6,070 nt of DNA from Gammaproteobacteria bacterium (GTDB lineage: Bacteria > Pseudomonadota > Gammaproteobacteria > Xanthomonadales > Marinicellaceae): contig JAUHZH010000150.1 in the NCBI GenBank assembly GCA_030426065.1, forward strand, positions 1 through 6,070. Direction: 5' to 3'. Below the pieces are notes generated by a model. It saw only the letters and a program-made list of their open reading frames with translations, was not told where the DNA came from and made no database searches. Position numbers and translations under genes: made by a program. Each line of letters begins with the position of its first letter. Within the stretch, counting starts at the first letter, position 1. Shown one piece after another: positions 1 to 5,730 of this stretch.

Positions 1-1914
1 TATTTGTTGAACAAACAAGGCATCACACGGTTTGATGTGGTTCGCTGCATTGCCCACGGTGGCCTGGACGTTGAAGAAGTCGAGAAGAACGATGAAACGC
101 CAGTGACCCAGAATGACAGCGAACAAAAACCCAAGACTGACATCAAAGAATTTTTAACCGACCTCAATGCCAAAGCTAAAAAAGGATCCATTGATCCTTT
201 GATTGGACGTGATGATGAAATCAATCGCATGATTCAGGTGTTGATGCGTCGATCGAAAAACAACCCACTTTTGGTGGGTGAGCCTGGCGTTGGAAAAACC
301 GCCATGGCAGAAGGTTTGGCGTTGCGCATCACGGAAGGTGCTGTGCCTGATGTGATGAAAGACACTCAGGTGTATGCACTGGATCTGGGCAGTTTATTGG
401 CCGGGACAAAATACAGGGGAGACTTTGAAAAGCGGCTGAAAGCCGTGATCAAGCACCTGTCGACCATACCCGATGCGGTCATGTTCATTGACGAAATCCA
501 CACCATCATTGGTGCGGGTGCCGTTTCTGGCGGTACTTTGGACACTTCCAATTTGCTCAAACCGGCATTGGCATCGGGCAAATTGCGGTGCATTGGCGCC
601 ACCACACAGGACGAAGTCAGGCAAGTCTTTGAACGAGATCGGGCTTTGTCACGTCGGTTTCAAAAAATCACCATTGCCGAACCCAGTCAATCTGAAGCGA
701 TTGATATTTTGAAAGGTTTGCAGCCACGATTCGAGTCTTTCCACAAAGTGACTTACCAAGAGCAAGCCATTGAAGACGCTGTGAAACTCTCTGCCAAACA
801 CATCGCTGACAAATTTTTGCCGGACAAAGCCATCGATGCTTTGGACGAGGCCGGTGCTTGGCAAAACATCCAAGGCCACAACAAACAACCGATTGACAGC
901 CATGACATCCGGCGTGTGATTGCCTCGATTGCCAAAGTGCCTTTGGATGATGTTGAGGAGAATGAAGCACAGAAATTACAGTCAATGAGTCGATCGTTGA
1001 AGCATGTGATTTTTGGCCAGGACGAAGCGATTGATATATTGGCCACGGCCATCAAAATGGCCCGGGCCGGTTTGGTCAGGGACCACCGCACGGTGGCCAA
1101 TTTGATGTTTGCAGGCCCCACAGGGGTGGGCAAGACCGAAGTGGTGAGGCAGTTGTCACATCATTTGGGCCTTAAGCTGTTGCGCTTTGACATGTCAGAA
1201 TACATGGAAGGCCACACGGTGTCTAAACTGATTGGTTCGCCTCCTGGTTATGTGGGTCACGAACAAGGTGGCCAGTTGACCGAGAAGGTGTCCCAGTCAC
1301 CCCACAGCATCGTTTTATTAGATGAAATTGAGAAAGCGCACCCTGATGTCCTGAACATTTTGTTGCAAGTGATGGACAATGGCAAACTGACCGACTCCAA
1401 TGGGCGTGAAACTGATTTTCGCAATGTTCTGGTGGTGATGACCACCAATGCCGGAGCCGCATCACACAGCAAAAGCAGTTATGGGTTTACTGAACAAGAC
1501 CACAGTTCAGATGCTATGAAAGATTTGGAACGTTACTTTTCTCCAGAATTCAGGAATCGATTGGATGCCATCGTGCCATTTGCGTCACTGTTGCCTATAC
1601 ATGTTGAAAAAATCGTCGATAAATTGATGATTGAATTGGAGCAGCAGTTGTCAGACAAGAAGATCACATTCAAATTGTCCAATGAGGCAAGGCACTGGCT
1701 GGTTGCCAAGGGCTATGACAAAGACATGGGCGCACGGCCCATGCAAAGGGCCATTGACCAACATGTGAAAAAACCATTGATCGATGACATTTTGTTTGGC
1801 GAGTTGAAAAACGGTGGGTCCGTGAACATTCAATGCATCAATGACGCATTGACCTTTGAGGTCTTGTCCAATACACGATTGCTTTCAGTTGAGGAAGGCA
1901 CCACGCCAGAATAA
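1..1914 (+). CDS. clpA: ATP-dependent Clp protease ATP-binding subunit ClpA (5' partial)
   Basis: ClpA is the AAA+ unfoldase that feeds substrates, including N-end-rule proteins delivered by ClpS, into the ClpP peptidase in the cytoplasm. The reading frame is open from base 1 and the first residues (YLLNKQGITRFDVV) match the end of the ClpA N-domain, so about 120 of roughly 758 residues lie upstream; the TTG near base 4 is not a real start. Counting from base 4, the first AAA+ domain shows Walker A GEPGVGKT (92-99), pore loop KYRG (136-139), Walker B FIDE (161-164) and an arginine pair (217-218). The second shows Walker A GPTGVGKT (371-378), pore loop GYVG (415-418) and Walker B LLDE (438-441), with a C-terminal GYDKDMGARPMQR segment. 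The ClpP-docking tripeptide, IGL in E. coli, reads YGF here (493-495). An acidic linker joins N-domain and first ATPase domain. clpS is expected just upstream but is not visible. The gene converges on infA. Confidence 0.97.
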   Translation, partial: YLLNKQGITRFDVVRCIAHGGLDVEEVEKNDETPVTQNDSEQKPKTDIKEFLTDLNAKAKKGSIDPLIGRDDEINRMIQVLMRRSKNNPLLVGEPGVGKTAMAEGLALRITEGAVPDVMKDTQVYALDLGSLLAGTKYRGDFEKRLKAVIKHLSTIPDAVMFIDEIHTIIGAGAVSGGTLDTSNLLKPALASGKLRCIGATTQDEVRQVFERDRALSRRFQKITIAEPSQSEAIDILKGLQPRFESFHKVTYQEQAIEDAVKLSAKHIADKFLPDKAIDALDEAGAWQNIQGHNKQPIDSHDIRRVIASIAKVPLDDVEENEAQKLQSMSRSLKHVIFGQDEAIDILATAIKMARAGLVRDHRTVANLMFAGPTGVGKTEVVRQLSHHLGLKLLRFDMSEYMEGHTVSKLIGSPPGYVGHEQGGQLTEKVSQSPHSIVLLDEIEKAHPDVLNILLQVMDNGKLTDSNGRETDFRNVLVVMTTNAGAASHSKSSYGFTEQDHSSDAMKDLERYFSPEFRNRLDAIVPFASLLPIHVEKIVDKLMIELEQQLSDKKITFKLSNEARHWLVAKGYDKDMGARPMQRAIDQHVKKPLIDDILFGELKNGGSVNIQCINDALTFEVLSNTRLLSVEEGTTPE

Positions 1915-1930
1915 CTTGTTTATTTTGGCG
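1904..1930 (+). terminator. Possible weak terminator hairpin at the clpA stop codon
   Basis: An 11-base inverted repeat (1904-1914 and 1920-1930) encloses a 5-base loop, with all positions paired if one G-U pair is allowed on the plus-strand RNA. Its base is CGCC/GGCG and its upper part A-U. The left arm contains the clpA stop codon. What follows is T-rich but interrupted (TTGTTCGGATATTTTTATTT), so the U-tract is poor. On the minus strand no U-tract follows, so it would serve clpA better than infA. The clpA and infA stops are only 30 bases apart, which fits a shared convergent end. Function is inferred from shape only. Confidence 0.45.
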
Positions 1931-1944
1931 TTGTTCGGATATTT

Positions 1945-2163
1945 TTATTTCGAGCGGAAAGTGATGCGACCTTTGGTCAAATCATAAGGAGTCAATTCAA
2001 CGGTGACGGTGTCACCAGTCAAAATCCTGATGTAATGTTTACGCATGCGGCCTGAAATGTGGGCGGTCACGATGTGGCCGTTTTCCAGTTCCACGCGAAA
2101 CATGGTGTTGGGCAAGGTGTCGATCACTTTGCCTTCTAATTCGATGACGTCTTCTTTTGCCAT
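1945..2163 (-). CDS. infA: Translation initiation factor IF-1
   Basis: IF-1 binds the A site of the 30S subunit and helps IF-2 and IF-3 select the initiator tRNA and start codon. The product has 72 residues, the same as E. coli IF-1, and is nearly collinear with it: MAKEDVIELEGKVIDTLPNT at the start, then the RVELENGH, AHISGRMRK and YIRILTGD segments typical of this single OB-fold, S1-like protein, ending in ITFRSK. The ATG at 2163 is the family's conserved start. It is convergent with clpA, the usual gammaproteobacterial arrangement; the serW tRNA found between them in E. coli is absent because only 30 bases separate the stops. No recognisable Shine-Dalgarno sequence precedes the start; the leader is A-rich (GAAAACACAACAAT). 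Confidence 0.98.
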   Translation of the reverse strand: MAKEDVIELEGKVIDTLPNTMFRVELENGHIVTAHISGRMRKHYIRILTGDTVTVELTPYDLTKGRITFRSK

Positions 2164-2190
2164 ATTGTTGTGTTTTCAAAAAAGTGGCTT

Positions 2191-2199
2191 ATTCTACCA
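2191..2199 (-). promoter_or_regulatory. Putative extended -10 promoter of infA
   Basis: Read on the minus strand, TGGTAGAAT matches the extended -10 pattern TGnTATAAT with one mismatch in the hexamer. The best -35 at 17-base spacing is poor (TGGTTG), as expected when an extended -10 is used. Transcription would begin near 2184 and leave a leader of about 20 bases before the ATG at 2163. The rest of the 125-base gap between infA and the upstream secreted-protein gene shows only a weak imperfect inverted repeat (about 2223-2275) and no convincing terminator. Confidence 0.45.
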
Positions 2200-2288
2200 A
2201 AAGAACCCTTGCACAACCACACTTTTAGCAAGCGCTGTTATTGAGCGTGAACTCGGTCAAGGAAACAGCTCAGTCAACCGGGCTGGAA

Positions 2289-4130
2289 TCATTCAAAACC
2301 ATCTTCAAATATTAAATCATCCAATTGAGGTCGGAGGCTTTGGATGGTGAATTGACTTTGACTGTTTTCATGGCCTGTCAGGGTCACTTGTCCCGCTTCT
2401 GGTGGCCGGTCCGTGGTGAATGAAAAGCTGAACAAAGCCCCCCAATCGATGTGATTGTCATTGACTTGGGTGAGGATCAAGCGGTTGTCTTGGCGGGTGA
2501 CTTGCCAATCGTTGTTGGCATCGTCATCCAAGTCAGACCAGATGAACGCGCTGAATGCAGCATCATCATCCAGCGGGATTTCAATGGCTTCCACTTGCGG
2601 GTCATAGTCGTGGTTTTCGACCATGTAATTGTAGCGATACTCGCCGCCACCGAGGTCAATGATTTTAACTGCAGCGGTGAGGTGACCTTCGCCCGCTTGC
2701 GAGGTTCGGTGCGATGCAGACATCAAATCGGGCGCCGTGGTATTGGGCGTGAGGTAGGCATCTGAAGCGGGTCCTTGTGTGAATGGGCCTGGGTTGATGA
2801 ACGACCAAGAGGTTTGTTGTTGATTGGGCAGCAAATCGTATTGTCGGTGACCCATGGTGTTGAAGATGTTGACATCGTCACGTACGATGTACCAAGCGGA
2901 AAAGTAGTAGTCATTACTGTCGTTATTGATGTCAGATTCATGTATGATCAAGCGGTTTTCATCGCTGTTGTTGGATGAATTATCTTGTTGGCCGTCACTG
3001 TTTGGATCAAAAAATGACCCCACTTCTTCCCATATGCCTGTGAACGCTTCCAATTCAATTTTGGGTCCCAAGTTGCCACCGCTGTCATTGTTACCGACCG
3101 AATAGATGTCTTCACATCCGGGATACAGTATTTGGTTGCTGCCACAGTCAATGGTGCAGTTGGTGTTGACGGTAAAAAAGGCGTGTTTGATTTGTGAGGT
3201 GCCGATTTGTTCAAAACGACCGTCGATTTCGCGGTAAGCGGCCCAAAAAAGATAAGGGTGTTGGGCGTTGTTGTAAGGTGGGTGGTCACCAGAAAATTTG
3301 GGTTGCCACACCACATCTGCGACACCGACATTTTTCAGTGTGGCATTGGGTGCAAAAACAAAGCGGCCATCATTCAAATTGCGAACCATTTGCCAGGTCA
3401 TGTTGATCAGGGCGACATCGGCTGGATTTTGGGCATCGGGCCACAAAGGTCTGCCGGGAGGGCAGGTGGATTGGCCCTTGACCAGTTCATATTCAGCAGG
3501 GATGGTCAGGTGGTTTTCCATGTGCGCCTCGCCAATGGCGATGCCAGAAAGCAAGGGCCGGTTCAGTGCCTTGGCCAACTCTTGGGTCACACGAATGTCC
3601 ATGCGGCGTGCATGAAAACGGTGATTTTTGATGTCCAGTTCGGTGTGGATGTGATCAAGATAGAACATGGGGAAACCTGATTCACTTTGGATCAGCAGGC
3701 TGGCAATTTCGCCGGCAGTTAAGTGTTTTTTGGTCGCGACAATTTGCCAATTTCTGTGCTCTAAAACTCGACCATCAAAGGTCCACTGCATGTGACTGTC
3801 AACATGGAGCATGCCGTCTGGGATGGCTTGCAAGATGCCGAAAGGGGCTTGCATCGACAAAGCAGTCGTGTTCCTGACGGTGTGACTTTGGTGTTTCAGT
3901 CCATCGATGGTGGTGGTTGTCTGGTTGTCTGTGGTGACTGACACTTGCCAAGCATTCAAAAGGTTGTGATTGAAACGCAGGTGAATTTGTCCGCCATCGG
4001 CCTGCCAACGGCTGTCGATTTGTTGTTGTTTCAACGGGTGGTTCAAGTTGTCAAGCCAAGGCGCTGTGGCACTTGATAGGCTGGTTGCCAATAACAGCAA
4101 CAAAGTGGTGATTGGTTTGGATGTACGCAT
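2289..4130 (-). CDS. Secreted protein of unknown function with DGFE C-terminal tail
   Basis: I do not know the function. I chose the ATG at 4130 (613 residues) because it opens directly with a signal peptide: MRTSKP, a hydrophobic ITTLLLLLATSL stretch, then SSATA, giving export by Sec. An in-frame ATG at 4187 would overlap ung and bury this signal. The mature protein has four cysteines (about 223, 325, 329, 339), which could form two disulfides. Its core (about 289-365: HPYLFW, DGRFEQIG, KHAFF, CEDIYSVGN, LGPKIE, AFTG) resembles, from memory, an uncharacterised secreted family found in several phyla. Three Asp-rich stretches resemble calcium-binding loops: DPNSDGQQD (375-383), DINNDSND (400-407), DLDDDANND (533-541). 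The protein ends LIFEDGFE. Composition is rich in Asn, Asp and Gln, in keeping with an exported protein. No catalytic motif is apparent; a structural, adhesive or calcium-stabilised surface role is only a guess. Confidence 0.85.
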   Translation of the reverse strand: MRTSKPITTLLLLLATSLSSATAPWLDNLNHPLKQQQIDSRWQADGGQIHLRFNHNLLNAWQVSVTTDNQTTTTIDGLKHQSHTVRNTTALSMQAPFGILQAIPDGMLHVDSHMQWTFDGRVLEHRNWQIVATKKHLTAGEIASLLIQSESGFPMFYLDHIHTELDIKNHRFHARRMDIRVTQELAKALNRPLLSGIAIGEAHMENHLTIPAEYELVKGQSTCPPGRPLWPDAQNPADVALINMTWQMVRNLNDGRFVFAPNATLKNVGVADVVWQPKFSGDHPPYNNAQHPYLFWAAYREIDGRFEQIGTSQIKHAFFTVNTNCTIDCGSNQILYPGCEDIYSVGNNDSGGNLGPKIELEAFTGIWEEVGSFFDPNSDGQQDNSSNNSDENRLIIHESDINNDSNDYYFSAWYIVRDDVNIFNTMGHRQYDLLPNQQQTSWSFINPGPFTQGPASDAYLTPNTTAPDLMSASHRTSQAGEGHLTAAVKIIDLGGGEYRYNYMVENHDYDPQVEAIEIPLDDDAAFSAFIWSDLDDDANNDWQVTRQDNRLILTQVNDNHIDWGALFSFSFTTDRPPEAGQVTLTGHENSQSQFTIQSLRPQLDDLIFEDGFE

Positions 4131-4136
4131 CAAACC

Positions 4137-4165
4137 ATTATATGAATGTGACCGTTGAATGAGAA
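4137..4165 (-). promoter_or_regulatory. Putative sigma-70 promoter of the secreted-protein gene, leaderless type
   Basis: Read on the minus strand, a perfect TATAAT at 4137-4142 lies 17 bases downstream of TTCTCA (4160-4165), which matches four of six bases of the -35 consensus. The -10 box ends only six bases before the ATG at 4130, so the expected transcription start falls on, or within a base or two of, the A of that ATG. No Shine-Dalgarno sequence is present in the bases between. The promoter sits in the 41-base gap after ung and extends no further than ung's stop region. It also supports 4130 rather than 4187 as the start codon, since 4187 would lie upstream of the promoter. Confidence 0.55.
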
Positions 4166-4171
4166 CAAATT

Positions 4172-4843
4172 TTAGGGCAATTGCCACTCAACGGGCGTTT
4201 TTTGCTGCTGAAGTAAATAATGGTTGGCTTGTGAAAAGTGGCGACTGCCGAAAAATCCACGGTGAGCCGATAAGGGTGACGGGTGTGGGGCTTTCAAAAT
4301 CAGGTGTTTGTTTTGGTCGATTTGCGCCCCTTTGCGCTGGGCATACGCGCCCCAAAGCATGAAAACCACGCCTTCGCATTCGCTACTGATGGTGTGGATG
4401 ACTTGGTCAGTGAACAGCTCCCATCCGCGGTTTTGGTGGCTGGCGGCTTGTGCATGTTCAACTGTCAACACACTGTTCAAGAGCAAGACCCCTTGTTGTG
4501 CCCAAGGGGTCAGATTCCCACTGTGGTTAACAACACCCAAGTCCTGCTCCAGTTCTTTGAACATGTTTTTCAGTGAAGGCGGTGGTTTGACGGCATCAGG
4601 TACAGAAAAACTCAGTCCATGAGCTTGACCGGGTCCATGATAGGGGTCTTGACCCAAAATAACCACTTTGACTTGATCCAAAGGCGTGGTGTTCAAGGCA
4701 TTGAAAATTTGCTTGCCTTTGGGGTAGATGACTTTGCCAGCTGCTTTTTCACTCGCCAAAAAAGCCTTCAAGTCTTGCATGTGGGGCTGTTCGAATGCCG
4801 ATTGCAAATGGGCCAACCAGCTGGGGTCCAATTGCACAGTCAT
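4172..4843 (-). CDS. ung: Uracil-DNA glycosylase, family 1
   Basis: Ung removes uracil from DNA, arising by cytosine deamination or dUTP incorporation, and starts base-excision repair. The 223-residue length fits the family (E. coli 229). The water-activating loop GQDPYHGPGQAHGLSFSV is at 64-81 with catalytic Asp66 and uracil-stacking Phe79; Asn123 in LLLNSVLTV reads the uracil base; the DNA-intercalation loop HPSPLSAHRGFFGSRHF starts at the catalytic His187. All key residues are present, so the enzyme should be active. The start at 4843 lies three bases after the stop of the upstream response-regulator gene and has no clear Shine-Dalgarno sequence, which suggests co-transcription and translation by coupling or re-initiation. 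No hairpin terminator is seen after its stop, so read-through into the next gene is possible. Confidence 0.98.
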   Translation of the reverse strand: MTVQLDPSWLAHLQSAFEQPHMQDLKAFLASEKAAGKVIYPKGKQIFNALNTTPLDQVKVVILGQDPYHGPGQAHGLSFSVPDAVKPPPSLKNMFKELEQDLGVVNHSGNLTPWAQQGVLLLNSVLTVEHAQAASHQNRGWELFTDQVIHTISSECEGVVFMLWGAYAQRKGAQIDQNKHLILKAPHPSPLSAHRGFFGSRHFSQANHYLLQQQKTPVEWQLP

Positions 4844-4846
4844 GGT

Positions 4847-5659
4847 TCAATTGGCTTGTTTCTTGCGGTGAAACTGTGTGAAGCGGATTTGGAATTTGAT
4901 TTTTTTGACCAAAGCTTCCTGGTTAACGGGTTTGCCAATCAAATCGTTAGCCCCTTCGTTGAGGATTTGCTTTTGATTTTCCGTGTTTTCATCACCGGTC
5001 ATGATGACAAATGGCATTTCGATTTTGTTCAGTGACAAATCATCACGCGCATAATTCAACATGCCCAAGGCCGTTTCATTGTTCTTCAGGTAATAATCTG
5101 TCAGCACCAAATCAAAATTTTCGTATGCGGTCTCACGGTCTGGCATCACTTCTTTGGCATCGGTGACGGACAATTTGTGGGTGATTTCTAAATGGTGATT
5201 TTGTAGCAGTTTTTTGGTCGCATGAGCCACCACCATGGAATCTTCGATGTAGAGGATTTTGCCGTTGATTTCATCATCGGGTCTGAGCAAGCCACGGAGG
5301 AATATTTCCAATCCTTTTTGACCTGCTGCTTTGTCGATGTAATCGGTCACGTCACTGCTCAGCATGCGGTCTTTCAAGCGGTCGTCTACACTGCCTGAAA
5401 TGATGATGACGGGTAAATAGTGGTGGTTTTCACGGGCGTATTCGCAAATCTTGGTGCCGTCGTCATCGGTCAGCCGCAGCGCCGATATGATCAAATCAAC
5501 CCGGTTGTTTTGCATGATGTGAATCGCATCTTCCACCGAATCGGTGGCCATGACGTCGGTCAGCGGTTGGCTTTTTTTTACCAACCGTTCAGTCATGGAA
5601 CGCGCCAACTTGGATGCGTCGGCGATTAAAACTTTAGCTGCGTCTGTCATAAACGACAT
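4847..5659 (-). CDS. Tandem-receiver (REC-REC) response regulator without output domain
   Basis: A 270-residue protein made of two CheY-like receiver domains and nothing else recognisable. REC1 (about 9-125) keeps one acidic residue (Asp14), a Ser88-Gly switch and Lys110, but the phospho-acceptor position holds Ala60 (DLIISALRLTDDDG where DLxLLDLxMPxxDG is usual), so it is probably a pseudoreceiver. REC2 (about 133-262) is complete: Glu139-Asp140 acidic pair, Asp188 phospho-acceptor in LTDYYL, Thr221 in MTG and Lys243-Pro244. Output is probably through protein-protein contact, as in single-domain regulators, or as a phosphorelay part. No histidine kinase is adjacent. The start at 5659 is preceded by GAGG (TTGAGGTACA), with slightly short spacing; Met4 is an alternative but is too far from that site. 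Upstream lies ftsX, and ung follows after three bases. A PleD-type output domain is absent. I do not recognise a specific named orthologue. Confidence 0.93.
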   Translation of the reverse strand: MSFMTDAAKVLIADASKLARSMTERLVKKSQPLTDVMATDSVEDAIHIMQNNRVDLIISALRLTDDDGTKICEYARENHHYLPVIIISGSVDDRLKDRMLSSDVTDYIDKAAGQKGLEIFLRGLLRPDDEINGKILYIEDSMVVAHATKKLLQNHHLEITHKLSVTDAKEVMPDRETAYENFDLVLTDYYLKNNETALGMLNYARDDLSLNKIEMPFVIMTGDENTENQKQILNEGANDLIGKPVNQEALVKKIKFQIRFTQFHRKKQAN

Positions 5660-5663
5660 TGTA

Positions 5664-5667
5664 CCTC
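5664..5667 (-). promoter_or_regulatory. Ribosome binding site deciding the REC-REC start
   Basis: Read on the minus strand, GAGG (within TTGAGGTACA) stands four bases before the ATG at 5659. This is the only clear Shine-Dalgarno-like element before any minus-strand gene in the window, and it favours the first Met over Met4, which would lie 13 bases from it. Confidence 0.55.
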
Positions 5668-5705
5668 AAGAACAAAATCATGATGCCATGAAAACACAAA
5701 ATGAG

Positions 5706-5713
5706 AAAAAAAA
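5706..5713. other. A8/T8 homopolymer in the ftsX to REC-REC gap
   Basis: The 71-base gap 5660-5730 contains an eight-base T run in the direction of ftsX transcription. No stable stem precedes it, so it does not form a standard intrinsic terminator. The gap also shows a TATAAT on the minus strand over the ftsX stop codon (5730-5735), without a good -35 at 16 to 18 bases; it could drive the REC-REC/ung pair with a leader of about 60 bases. Either read-through from ftsX or this weak promoter could supply expression. Confidence 0.35.
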
Positions 5714-5730
5714 GTGTGAAACAGACAGAA

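Noticed and set aside
4..1914. Complete ClpB or ClpC gene
   Set aside because: There is no ClpB middle coiled coil between the two ATPase domains, and the residues before base 60 match the end of the ClpA N-domain, so this is a 5'-cut ClpA.
2223..2275. Terminator of the secreted-protein gene or small RNA in the gap before infA
   Set aside because: Only an imperfect repeat (TGAGC/GCTCA with a loop of about 20 bases) and no U-tract; too weak to call.
2045..2350. Plus-strand open frame of 101 codons opposite infA and the following gap
   Set aside because: It overlaps infA almost entirely on the other strand, the product resembles no known protein, and there is no ribosome binding site. It is a shadow of infA.
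3207..3680. Plus-strand open frame of 157 codons opposite the secreted-protein gene
   Set aside because: Antisense to a gene with a signal peptide and family-like core; the translation is low-complexity in appearance and has no recognisable domain.
4131..4187. Upstream start at 4187 for the secreted protein
   Set aside because: It would overlap the end of ung, place 19 residues before a good signal peptide and lie upstream of the TATAAT promoter.
4619..5035. Plus-strand open frame of 138 codons spanning the REC-REC/ung junction
   Set aside because: It crosses two well-supported genes on the opposite strand and shows no motif of its own.
5660..5730. Intrinsic terminator after ftsX based on the T8 run
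   Set aside because: No stem of more than three pairs could be found before the run, so it does not meet the usual form.
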